From the NCBI GenBank assembly GCA_004802725.1, contig SGPM01000071.1, positions 1 to 64,000 on the forward strand: a DNA stretch of 64,000 nucleotides, given 5' to 3'. The notes below the pieces were generated by a model. It did no database searches and was not told where the DNA came from. It saw only the letters and a program-made list of their open reading frames with translations. The stretch is from Antrodiella citrinella (lineage: Eukaryota > Basidiomycota > Agaricomycetes > Polyporales > Steccherinaceae). A program made the position numbers and the translations under genes. Shown here one piece after another: positions 33,311 through 44,858 of this stretch. Position 1 is the first letter of the stretch; every line of letters starts with the position of its first letter.

Positions 33311-35788
33311 TCAGAACGTTTCCCAGAAGACATCCGGCAANACCTCTCGCATCACCTTCCAGTGATGCAGAGCATCTTTCTGCTGCCACTCGACAAGGGG
33401 GTTGTGCATGTCTGTCAGAATAAATTTTTCGCGATCGCTGTCCTTGACNTCGCCAGCTATCCTGTGCAGGTCAACTTCTCGCTCGGGCAGGGTCAGGAGG
33501 ACACGCTCCCGCAAGAACGAGTTCAAGAAATCGCTCTCCTCCGGGGCGCGGAACTGGATCGGGTCCGAAGTCGGNGTACAGAAGAACACCTGAAAGACCA
33601 CAGCGGTGAGAATCGTTCTCGTATAAGGAAACAACTTTGATCATACCCAGTTGACGAAATCGCTGGCGAGTTGCTCTTCAGACAAGGTTTCCAAGGANTC
33701 GTGGAACGCACGGCATTGCCCGAAGGCCTTGTCCAAGGTGAGAACAATGGCACGAGAAGACTCGGAGGCCAGTTTTCCGGCAAAGTTCTAGGATATTCAT
33801 AAGCACGAGCATCCAGCGAGAAACAGTGCCACTACTCACCACCGCCACAACGCCGGTTGGACGCATAATAGCCTTCAAGTCCTCCCAGAACGCGAGAGTG
33901 AACATATGGCCCGGAACTCCGCCTCCCGAAAAGCAGTCATGGATGACAACATCGAATAGCTCTTCACTATCATCTACGGCAACGTTGGTCTTGCGGAGAT
34001 CGTCCAATTCTGCGCGCTTTTGATGAACCCATCCCCGTGCATCTTGCAAGAAAAGCTTTCCAGGTTCAGGTGCTGCCAGTCCGAAGTACTTCTGCGCGGC
34101 CTCATGCACAGCAGGATCCAGCTCAACAACAGTGGTTGACATGCCATGATGGATGAATGCAGATGCGGCGATTCCAGTCCCGAGTCCACTACAGGGGGTA
34201 AAATTCTTTTCAACAGGTGGTTCGACACAGAGGGTGAGTGACATACATTGTCAGAGCTGTTTTTGGGGGGTTAACATTTTGATTCTGCACTACAAGCCTT
34301 GCTGCCTCTTGCATCACGAAGGTCGAATAGATAGAGTCGCCAAGAGGCGTCCCACTTTCGTCCAAGGACACATATCCAGTAACTCCATCTCTCGAGACGC
34401 TCCTTCCACCAGTCCAAACACCGCCGAGCAAGGAATGACCCGCTCGGAGGTATCGCAAGGAATGAGGATAGGTTGTATTTTCTGCTTCTGCGGCAGTCCG
34501 AGGGGGTAGAATATCTCCCACGAGCACTATACCGGAGTAAGGCGAACGTACAGATGAGAGAACACGTAAGGGAGCAGTGGGATGTTCCCAAGGCTGGCTA
34601 AGCGGTTTGACCAATGTGGGCGGAAGGCCGAAATTGATTAGAAGGGGGATGGAGGGGAGAATCATAATGCGCCATGAGTTGTTACTCGAGGACGACTTAG
34701 AACGCGCCTGTGGTGGAGGAGCAGACGGGGTCTGGACAGCTTTCTCAGATGGCGCCGATTTTCCTTTCTTCTTGGACTTAGACGTGCCTGGTGGGGCGGG
34801 AGGCTCCGGTATGTCTACCTGGGGGGCAGAAGGGGCTTGGACAGCGTTGGGTATCAAGAATGGAGATAACACCCATGCAGTGACGGCGAAACTTCCCAGG
34901 TATTGAAGCTATTGTCTCGTATCAACATTCAAGAAGAACAATTTGTAAGGATCAACTACTTACGAGACTATTTTCATCAATCCTGTTGATATAGGGGACG
35001 AGTGGCCATAGCTCCTGTAACGACATGATTGCCATACGACACACGGGGACTCCAATCATGGAGGCCGCTGCAGCGACACCATTCTGATCCGGTGCTTCCT
35101 GGAAAGTCATCAGTTTAACTGTCTTGAGAGTGCCACTCCCGGGAGAAAACACAACAATCAGTTATCTTTTCAGTGTCATGTCGGGAAATATAGGATGACT
35201 CGCAGTCCCTAATTTGACCATCCTAAATCGGTTATATCGAGACACAGGACGCACAAACAATTGGCAATTGTAGACACCACAATGAAGAGTCATACAGTTG
35301 ACAGCTGCCTCGAGGATCACATCCACGGTCTGTGGACGCGTTCCTTTTCTGCCAGCGCCCCGCTCGAAAGATGCTATCGTAAAGTTGGGAAGACTCACTT
35401 GGAAGGCTTTCACCAGAGCACTCGACAGATACAGCACCGGTGCAATCACGGCCAAATGAGTCGCGACCGGTCCCCAGATGATATCCCCAAACCTCCCTGT
35501 CAATGCCCCAACCCAATACGCTGACACAGGCATGGCAGCCAGCAGGATGCCTCCAGCCAAGACGGCAGGACCAATGCGGATCGTTGGCGCGAAAGAACCA
35601 AAGATACATGCTGCCCATACGACCTTGTTCAGGTTGTGTGTCGCAGGAGCGGTGCCGTAGAGAGGTTGTAGAGCCTGGAGGTACGCAAACGTCGCGAGAG
35701 ACGACACGGCGAGTGTGACGACACACAAGAAGTTCCCAATCGCCGAGGCGAGGGGAGATTTGACTGGTTCTTGCTGGGGGCCGCTCAT
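33311..35788 (-). CDS. Membrane-anchored spermidine-synthase-like methyltransferase-fold protein
   Basis: The ATG at 35788 starts MSGPQQEPVKSPLASAIGNF and several hydrophobic segments (FLCVVTLAVSSLATFAYLQ, VVWAACIFGSFAP, GPAVLAGGILLAAMPVSAYW, THLAVIAPVLYLSSALV). Later exons give MAIMSLQELWPLVPYINRID, LLQYLGSFAVTAWVLSPFL, and a Lys/Pro-rich linker. The soluble domain reads YSTFVMQEAARLVV, IGLGTGIAASAFIHHGMS, TTVVELDPAVHEAAQKYFGL, LQDARGWV and DVVIHDCFSGGGVPGHM, i.e. the SAM/aminopropyltransferase nucleotide fold with an intact GxGxG and acidic loop. It ends LPDVFWETF at 33311. The piece between 35140 and 35400 is uncertain, and one or two introns may be mis-set. Ns at 33341, 33449, 33575 and 33698. 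Catalytic activity as a true spermidine synthase is doubtful; the family is better called spermidine-synthase-like. Confidence 0.75.
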
Positions 35789-36051
35789 GGTGGGCGACGG
35801 TCGTAGTGGTGGAAGATAACGTTCACCAAGAAGGACGTGGCATGAAAAAGCAGACGACGTCCGAGGTCGTCAATGCGGGGAAATAAACAGCAGACCTGAT
35901 CGAGGCGCATTCCTCTCCGACAATTCTCCTTACCCCGCGTTTGTCACGTGTGGAGCACGCAGACATCGACGACATTGTCACTTTTGAGCATAAGTTATGA
36001 ATATATCATACATGGAAGACATTCGGTATACATTCCCGCCCAGTCAACTGT
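35789..36051. promoter_or_regulatory. Promoter of the spermidine-synthase-like gene
   Basis: 263 bp between that gene's ATG and the stop of the M28 peptidase gene. Contains CACGTG at 35945-35950, preceded by CCGCGTTTGT, a weaker version of the pairing seen in other promoters here. Confidence 0.4.
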
Positions 36052-39000
36052 TCAGAACATGCGCAAAACCCGAGAGTACTTCCGACCACATCCAGACGGT
36101 GTAATATCCCCCGCAAGCTTGTCAATCAATCCCTGCAGCCTGCCCGCCTCAAACTTGGCTTGAGTGGTGTTGTGGTCGATGGTGAACGACTCAGTCAGAG
36201 CAGGGAGAGTAGTGGCACCATATCCTACATTCACAAAAGTCAGTGATCAACGACAGTTGATGGCAGACATGCAGACGTACCGAGCCATTTGCCGGGGGCA
36301 ACACCCAAGTGCTTGTACCATTCTCGATCCTTGATACCGTCGGGGTGAATAAGGCCTCTTTCAAATGAAACCAGTTTCTGGTTGACAGCCTGGACACGCT
36401 TGATCGCCTTCTTGAGCTTGTCGAAAGGTATCTTGGGCTTCTTGTCATGGTGGTGGTGACCATGACTGCTATGCTCCTTCTCCCTTTGTTCCTTGAGCCA
36501 GCCTGGGTACCTACCGATCCTAGGCTTCACCATGTGGCCATTGCCAAACTGCGCAGCGGTGATGTGTTGCTGGTGAGCAGCATGTGCTTCGAGTTGCTGA
36601 TTGTGCGGGCAAGCGCATTTCTTCCCGAAGAGCTTCTTGAGAGCGCACTTGGCTTTTGAGGCGGTGCGTCTGAAGATCCTGCGCCGAACGATGCTCTTGA
36701 CGATACGCTTCAACTCGCGCTCCGCCTTGAACTTCTCCTTGTCGAGTGCGGCACTAGCGGTTTGGAGGCTATTGATCGACTGGCGAAGTCCGGAGAGATC
36801 GACGTCAAGAGAGGTGGTGGACGCAATAGACTCAACCCTGCCGTCAAAAGTCAGTAATGATTTCTTGCAACATCCGCCAGCGATACGTACTTGTCCAAAT
36901 AAGCACCAAGTTCGAGCGCGTAATGTGTGGTGTTAAGAGGAAGTACAATGCTATCAGCGAGTCCGAGTGCCTGGAGACCGAGCGACTTTGCGATGGCAAC
37001 CTGAAACGACGGTAGTTCAACGCTTGGGCCACGCAAGAAAACAAAGGAATACATACATGGCGTAGGAAGCCCGGATCAGCGTATCTCTCTTGCCACGCTT
37101 GACTGTCAAAGACACTGTGGTAATGATACACAGGGTCATGAAGCGTAGAGCCGAAACCACCATTGGTACTAGCAACCTAGACAAAGGCGGGAGTCTCATC
37201 AGGAAGTGCATATATCGATACAACCATCGGTGCTCACGCCGATCCTCTGCAAGAATACAGTGTAGTCGCTTCCAGAACCCAGCGGAGAGACACCCAATTC
37301 ATCTGCGTTCTGCGACTCTTCCTCGTACATCTTGAGGGCCTCGGCGTCGATATGCTCGCCGTAGAGAACGCCAGTATCCTTCTTAGCATCCCAGAGTGTG
37401 AGACCAGGCTTGGTGGGGTGAGGTACCTTCTCGGCAGCGCCGCGGACAAAGTGGGCCAAAGAAGGCGACGCGCTCATACTGAAACGAGACCCAGAAACCG
37501 ACGAATCTGCATGTAGACTGCAGTGAGTACATGAGTGCAACTCGAGTATATGCAAACATACCAAGGTTCAGGTACGCCACAACATGCTTCTCAATAAATT
37601 CGGCGAAGTCCTCGCCATACTCGGTACTACCAATGAGACCATACTACCATCATGCAAAGAGATCAGCGCAAGAACAGATGTCAAGCAAGGAGGACCAACC
37701 TCTTCGGCGTCCCAACTGGCGATAACGATCGTCCTGAGAGGCTTCCATCCTTTCTTGACCAAGGCACCGAATCCACGAACCATCTCGTGGACACTGACGG
37801 TACCAGAAGACGGGTCAGTAGCACCCAAAACCCAGGCTGATTGCAAAGAATGCAAAGATATCAGTAATATACATAATGGAGTCCGCAAGGGTGACATACC
37901 ATCTCGATGGTTGCCGATGAAGACTACTTCGTCTTTGATATGACCCGGGATTACACCCATGGTGTTCCAGATAGGAATAACTCGGTCATCAACTATAGCA
38001 CGGTGAATATCCTTCCATTGCACACACTTCACATATTCGACTCACCATGGTTCACAAGGGAAACAATCCGATCTTTACCACCAGCCTTGATCTCCTCCAA
38101 TAGCACTTTGGCGTTGTTCCACGAGATAGGCAAAGAAGGGATTGCGGGAATGTTTTCACCAGCCGTGCGAGTGCTGTTCTCATAAGACGGATATCCGGGC
38201 GTCGTGGGATCTCCAGGGTACAGTGAGAGGAATTGAACTGAACCACGCTGGACGGATGTCGGGTTGCGTGCTGGGCCGAACGGATAACTAGAAGCAGAAG
38301 TGAGTTGTAGGTAGATGACACGGTATGCGAAGACCATACGTAGCATAACCATTGTCGGTCGTGACAGTGCCATCATCGCGAGGATCAGAGTAGATGAGGA
38401 TACCAGCTGCACCGAGTTCCTGCGCGCCTTTAACCTGAGGATGTTCTTTGGTCAGTATTACTATCGCACAAGGTTATGCTCGAAACGCGTACCTTCAAAC
38501 CGCGGAATATACCACCATACCTAGTAATGACGATAGTTCCATTTAGGTCAACACCTAGAGTCCGATATGCGTCAAAGCACTGCCCTCGCCTGGAACAACA
38601 CTCAACAAGACATACCACTGTCAATTAAGGCTTTGTAGTCCTCCTGCCTTCCGTAGTTCGCATACACCAACTTTCCCTTGACCTCTCCACCCCGACTCAA
38701 CCCATGCCACGTCGTGACCGCCTCCGCGTACTTGTGCGCATCCGGATCCTGAGGCTCCGCCACTTCCTCCAACGCCGCCTTCCACGCAACACTGCCATCC
38801 TCCGCCAGGATCTCCACGCTGTGGTCCAGAGGTGTGTTCATGACGGGGTAGTAAACGTCGATCCATGCCGTAGGTTTATTCAACTTCGAGATCGACAACG
38901 TGGCATTCCGGGATTCCTGGGTCCCGGCGGAGAAGATGGGCTCGGAGGAAGGTGCGAGGGGTGCAGGCGAGACGGCACCGAGCTCGGATTGGAGGAGTGC

Positions 39001-39518
39001 GAGGAAGTCTTTGGCGGTTTGTAGGTCTCCTGGGGTGCCTGCCAGGTGAGGTTTCCCGGCATATTGACGGGAAGCAGCAATGGCACTGGCAGGATTNGGT
39101 ATTGTCCTGTACAATGTGTTAGAGACATACACCTAAACAGCATAGCCACTTACAAGAAGAGCTCCTCAGCCAGTTTCCCATTGAGGGCCTCGTGCTTGCC
39201 ATGATGCCCATGCCCATGCCCATGCCTGCCATGTCCATGTCCTCCACGACCAGCACCTTGCCCATGGAACCCATGTTCCAACACCCTCAAATGCTCATAC
39301 GGGTTCGCCAACCACTTCTCCGCCTCCTTTTCAACTTCCGGGCTGACAACATACACCCATCGGTGCGCGAGAGCCCAAACAAACGAGAGTGCGACGGCGC
39401 TGAAGAGGAACCTGAACTTCCTCGAAGAGGCCGGCTTCTGCGCTCGAGTTTGCGGTGTGGCTACAACAGGCGGCGGGATTGCCTCCACAGGCTGTTTCTC
39501 AGACTTGTACTCACCCAT
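36052..39518 (-). CDS. M28 zinc peptidase, glutamate carboxypeptidase II / transferrin-receptor type
   Basis: Type II membrane protein with a short cytosolic N-terminus (MGEYKSEKQPVEAIPPP) and one membrane helix (FRFLFSAVALSFVWALAHRW). A His/Gly-rich stalk (HGHGRHGHGHGHHGKH) follows, then GTPGDLQTAKDFLALL and a PA domain (GTIVITRYGGIFRGLKV, ELGAAGILIYSDPRDDG). The peptidase core has zinc ligands in FIGNHRDAWVLGATDPSSG, the Glu pair in IASWDAEE, Asp in LNLDSSVSGS, and His in YHYHSVFDSQAW. The C-terminal dimerisation domain contains an unusual Lys/His-rich insertion (HSSHGHHHHDKKPKIP) and ends GCGRKYSRVLRMF at 36052. About 890 aa. Fungal relatives are vacuolar or plasma-membrane exopeptidases. 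Exons in 37300-38600 are many and short. Confidence 0.87.
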
Positions 39519-39895
39519 GATGGGGGTCGTTGGTGAAGGTACAACTCAATGCCTGCGTATAAATACGATGGAGATAAGAAGACGCGATGTGGAGGTGCAC
39601 AGTGCGAATATAGAACGATCTCGACTCTCACTAGATCTCACTCTCAGATGGCCGCGCAGTACACACAGAGACACAGAGACGATACGGCTTGAACACTTCA
39701 ACACAATTCTAATCAAGTTCAAAGAGCATCTTCTACGATGTGTGTGTACTTCCAGACAGCGACACAAGACTGACAACAGCAATTTATGCTACAGATTCGT
39801 TTCCGTCACCATATTCCGATTCTTCATGTTATTCCGTGAAATCTCTTGCCAGTGACCGACCGTTGGCTATCTGCCAAATTGCCCTACGAAAGGCT
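39519..39895. other. Intergenic region
   Basis: 377 bp, promoter of the peptidase gene next to the 3' end of the branching enzyme gene. CACAGAGACA-type short repeats near 39660; otherwise nothing. Confidence 0.4.
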
Positions 39896-42321
39896 TCAAA
39901 TCTTCGCCAGAACTATGCACGTCCTAGTGGGTATGTAGACCTATCACGCAAGTACGTCAGCGATGCTCACTGAACCGCGGTGTGAGGACAGCATACCTGT
40001 ATGTAGTTCTTTCTGCCGTTCCACTCCAGGGGCGTAGTCGTGAATTTGCCATCAAGGCTGATATTGTCGAACCCTCCAAACCTGTTCTCATCGCTCGAGA
40101 GAACAATCTTGTAGTCCCCAGGCACCTCTACGCCCACCCGATAATCCGTGAAGCTCTGTGTGGGATGGAAGTTGAAGATGAAGAGCAGCCCGGCGCGCTC
40201 GTACACCACGACCTTGTCGACCTCGTGCTTCAAGGACACATACGCCTGAGGGGCGGATAGCCAGTTGTACTTCGCGTCAAGAGCGTTCATGGCCTTGTCG
40301 AACTCGTTGAGGTACCGGTATCGCAGGAGCTTGTCGTCGACGATATTCCACTGGCGGCGGGCATATTGGAAAGAGTCGCCATTGCCTGCACGAGGGAAAT
40401 CCAACCACTGCATTCTTGATTAGCAGACGGAAAGTGGATGATAAGCGAAGCATACCTCTGGGTGACCAAACTCGTTGCCTTCGAAGTTGAGGTAGCCCTC
40501 ACCACCGAGAGAATGGACGATAAGCCTATCGCGCACCTGTGAGCAAAAACATATCATGAACTGAACCTCAAACTCACCTGATCATCTTGTGCAAAGCAAT
40601 ACCTCTCGCAATGATAGGTGTGTACTCCGTCAAATCCGACATGTTCGTATACATCTCCTTGTCCATCAGCCAGAACGCCAACGTCTTGTCGCCCACGAGC
40701 GCCTGGTCGTGACTTTCAGCGTAAGCGATACTCTTCTCTCCGTGACGTCGGTTGGTCAAGGTGTGTACAATGTTACCGAACTCCCACTCGTCATCGGTCT
40801 TGTGTTTCAGCAACTTGATCCACATGTCCGGAATAGCCATTGAGAGACGGTAGTCGAAGCCGACGCCACCACTGCTGACGGGAACGCATAGTAGGGGCAT
40901 GCCGGACACATCCTCGGCGATGGTGATAATGTGAGGATAGAGAGTATGCATAGAGTCATTGGCCTAGAACGGAGTTCAGTGAGACTCTAACGGACTCTGA
41001 CACATTGCACTCACAAGCATGAGGTAAATCACAGCTTCAAGGTCGACATTGTCACCGAAGTACTCATGGTAACCACCAGAGAACCCAGTTCCGATACCAT
41101 GATGCTTGTACATCATGCTAGTTACACCATCGAACCTGAACCCGTCGAACTGGTATTGCTCCACCCAATACCTGAGGTTGCTCAGCAGGAAGCGCAGGAC
41201 TTCGTGGTGCCCATAGTTGAATAGACGACTGTCCCACAGCTCATGCTGACCCTTGCTACCAGAGTGGAAGTATTGATGGTCGGTACCATCGAAGCGGTTC
41301 AGACCATCCAGGACGTTTTTGCACGCATGGGAGTGGACGATATCCAGAAGAACCGTAAGACCCATGCCGTGTGCGGTGTCGATGAGTTCCTTCAACTCCT
41401 CCGGTGTGCCGTAACGCGAGCTTGCAGCGAAGAAGCTCGTTACTTGGTATCCAAACGCTGTGGCGTCATGATCAGTATTTGGTTGGTACCCGAACGGAAG
41501 TTTCCAACTCACAAGCATAGTACGCGTGTTCCATAATGGCCATCAACTGAATCACGTTATAACCAAGATCCCGGATCCTAGGAAGCATGTTTGTAGTGAA
41601 CTCCTTGTAGGTTCCAACGCGGTGTTCCGAGGTAGAAATGCCGACATGGGCCTCGTATATGCGCACGCTCTGGGGCTTGGGAGGACGAGCATTCTTGAAC
41701 TTGTACGTCTGCGACGCAGGAGGGTTCCAGAAGCGAGCTTCATACACTGGGGAGACACTGAGGTCTTGAGTGACGCGTTGAATCCAAGTAGGCAGACGTT
41801 CAATACGCTCGCCAGAGGGTAGGATCATGGAAATCTGCATAAATGTCAATAAATGCATGACTTTAATGAGATGCCAGTTTGCGTACCTTGACTTTCGAAT
41901 CGTGCGGGATCGCGACCTCGCCGCTGGCGGTGGGTGGAATGGTGATAGACCAGACACCAAAGTCATCCTTCTGCATAGGGTGCGATATACGGTTCCAGCT
42001 ATCTGCTCAAAATAATGGTTCAGCCACGCAAATAAACTCATCACGACCGGCATGGACCAACGACTGACTGAACTCTCCAATCAAGACGGCCTCCTTCGCG
42101 TTCGGTGCCCACTCCCTATACAAGACGGACTTGTCTGCCTGGATAATAAACCCAAACTTCTCATATCCCCTCGAGAACTTGTCGTATCCACCCTCGACCT
42201 CATGGATAGTGTCCTTCCACTTCCTGAAGAGGTCATGACGGTAAACGACAGCCCCGGCCTCCTTCTCGAGCCACGGGTCGATGTCGAGGACGTCCTTGGT
42301 TGTGAGCTGTTTGCTTGCCAT
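39896..42321 (-). CDS. GLC3: 1,4-alpha-glucan branching enzyme
   Basis: Introduces alpha-1,6 branches into glycogen. GH13 family. Starts [20 protein letters not shown], then a CBM48 region ([20 protein letters not shown]). The catalytic barrel shows [42 protein letters not shown], the nucleophile Asp in [14 protein letters not shown], acid/base Glu in [12 protein letters not shown], and transition-state Asp in [12 protein letters not shown]. Product binding is seen in [18 protein letters not shown]. The C-terminal beta domain ends [10 protein letters not shown] at a donor (GTATGC). A short last exon at 39896-39941 gives [14 protein letters not shown] and a stop, the expected family ending; reading through instead would give VCCPHTAVQ. 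About 680 aa. The gene has about eight introns. Confidence 0.94.
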
Positions 42322-42937
42322 CGCTGATATGGACTAGGGGGATGGTGGTGGTTGAGAATCAAACAACGAAGGCTGCATGGAGCACTTTGCCCTGGATTTT
42401 ACCCTACGCTCGTCTCCCTTTGGCAAGCTCGTCCATACTTTCACCGAGACGCGTCTGGAAAAGTGACGTACTACCACGTGTATAATGTTACGTAACATAG
42501 TCGCAAGGAGTCGCGTCGCGTGTATCCGCCGATTCGTGTTCATCTTCAACCCAGGTTCATTCTGCGACCTGACCTGACCATGGCCATACGTTTTTCGAAT
42601 TCGCCAGATATGTTTTGGTGGTCAACGAATGCAGTAACGTCTATAATGTTAGAGAGCTCTCCACGCTCGCTTGGACGGGCCTTAGTGCCAGCACAAGGGA
42701 CTCGTTCAGGCAAAACCCGTCGACAACCTCTGCAGAACGCGCCAGTGACGCGTTTTACTAGAAGTGAGTCCGAAGTTATCGCGAGGATGGAATGAAAATT
42801 GACATGACTAGACAGTAGACGCAAGCCGAGGCACATGTACGAAGGTAAAGAAAGAGGCAATTAAAATGAGGCATACACTACATCACCACACCCACAGATC
42901 GTAACCACAAGCGGAAGATTCCCTCACAAAAGTCGAA
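42322..42937. promoter_or_regulatory. GLC3 promoter and spacer to the next gene
   Basis: GACGCG at 42448-42453 (inside AGACGCGTCT) and CACGTG at 42475-42480 lie about 130-160 bp upstream of the branching enzyme ATG; another ACGCGT is near 42750. Open frames on both strands at 42546-42860 have no recognisable features. Confidence 0.45.
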
Positions 42938-44621
42938 TCACATATATTGTCCCCATCCTCCTGATTTACCTCTAGCCCTCGGCGCACGTGGATACCCAGG
43001 CTGAGGCGAAGTCGTCGCCGCAGTAGCATCCACGGGATACATCGCACAAATCTCGTCCAAGGTGATCCATCGTTCGGCGTTGACCTCATGCTGAGATATC
43101 ATTGCATGAGCAGAGTCCGGACGGTGCAGCTTCGAACCCATATCGAACGGCGAGGTCTGCCTCGCAGGCATATCGGGCGACGGAGCTCTGTTTCCGCTGG
43201 AAAGACCGCTGTTCATCTGCTGTCCGGAGAGCGCCTGTAACCCAGCAGGCAGAAATGGCGGTGGTCCCATGAGATTGCGCGAATTGGCTCTTTGCGATGA
43301 CTTCCCTCGTCTACGCGAACATGTCAGTTATACACCAAGGGTACCCAAAGTTGTTGCTTACCCCCACTTTGCAGGCACTCCATCACGCACACTGGCTTGA
43401 CTACCGATTTCTGCTCTGGAGCTCGCCTTGCCACGCGATACCCACTGGGTCGACGTTCCGAGTTTCTGCGATCCTGTTGCAGCGAGCGTCGCCTCCGTAG
43501 AAGACAATGCCCCCTTCTTTATCCGCGCTGCCTGCAATGCTGCTACTAACGCATCAACCTCCGATGGCTGTGGCGCGACAATGGCCGGGGAGATCTGCGC
43601 TGCGAAAAGAGGCTGAGCGCATTGCTGGGGGTAGACTTTGAGATCAAGAGGTGCAGTAGAGAAGTTGAAGTGATTTGATTTGACGGAATCGGTGGGACTG
43701 ATCGGAGAAATTGTCGGCGACGGCATGGGGATATTGGAAGTAGGATGAACACGTCGAGGCTCAACATCCACGGAAACGGTGGGTGGAGTCTTTGCGGTGG
43801 GCGGAACTGTTGGAGGCGCGGGCGGCGGCTTGTCATCAATCATTTTCACCATCTTGACTGCTGACGATGTGGTCGCAACCGGACGACTTGGAGACGCTTC
43901 AGGCGACTCGGGAGCCAATGCCCAGTTCGGGGATGCGGATGTATGCGCCACTTTCGAACCATTGATACCGTAAGTCGGACTCGGAGGATCCCCTACGGCC
44001 AGCGCATCTTTGTCTGTCGAGCTACCCTCGGCTTTCGTATCGGACGAGGACCTGCGACGAGTCATCGGACGCCTGGGAGCTCGCTGTTTCTTGGCAGACC
44101 CCTTGCCTGCATTGGATCGGCTTCGACTAGGAGTACCTCTCTTGGGAGTTGAATGGTTCTCGTTGGGCGAGTTATTTCGTTCAGGAGAGCTAGCTCTGCC
44201 CATTGGCAACGCGAGTATTTGAGACGCGTATTGTGGATAACGCAGAGCCAACTTCAAAGGATGACGCGTCGACATCAGGCAATTCACAAATGGAGTTGGG
44301 GGTACTTACGTTGGTTGCCTCTGCGTATGTGGTAGAACGGGGGACGTCGATAGGTTTGATAGTGTCTCCGTCTAACCAAACCTTTGTCTGGTCAGTTTTA
44401 AATTTCACGATGTCTGTGGTCAGAGGTGACGGAGTGCTCTGATGCCAATATGAGGATGATAGCAGGGCGAGTAGATATTTTGGACGTACCAGGATGATGT
44501 TCGTTTTTCCAGGACTATTTTGTGCCACAGCCAAAGTGTCCTTGCACGCTGAGCTCTGCTCAGAAATGGCATTCCCGCCGTTGAAGCTGGTCGCCGTGTT
44601 GCTACGAGACCTAGTCGCCAT
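42938..44621 (-). CDS. Disordered Pro/Ser-rich protein of unknown function
   Basis: The start at 44621 reads MATRSRSNTATSFNGGNAIS, then QNSPGKTNIILV. A splice from GTAC|GTCC to CACAG|ACATC gives HIVKFKTDQTKVWLDGDTIK and PIDVPRSTTYAEATN, a short compact N-terminal segment with predicted beta strands. The next exon begins LALRYPQYASQILAL and then becomes disordered (Ser/Pro/Thr/Lys tracts: TPSRSRSNAGKGSAKKQRAP). It contains the helix VDALVAALQAARIKKGALS. The last exon reads MGPPPFLPAGLQALSGQQMN, RWITLDEICAMYPVDAT, and ends GKSGGWGQYM at 42938. About 490 aa. I cannot assign it; Arg/Lys patches suggest a nuclear protein. Confidence 0.65.
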
Positions 44622-44858
44622 TGCAGAGTCGTCGGGGAAGATGAAAATGAGGATGAAAAGACAACCATCGCGTCTTCCCCTGGTTGGTTTGTCTGAGGTT
44701 TCCGGCGAAGCAACACGGCGTCGCCCGAGACCGTCGAAAAAATGGCCGTCATAGCTGTCAGGTCTTACTGAGAAGCAGACTCACCTACCATTTCGGGGCG
44801 ACTTCCTCCCCTTTTCGGCAGGTATCACGAGGATGTGTGACATGCAAATAAACATCGA

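Noticed and set aside
39192..39260. CCATGCCCATGC-type short tandem repeat
   Set aside because: Explained by the His/Gly codons of the M28 peptidase stalk, so not an independent satellite.
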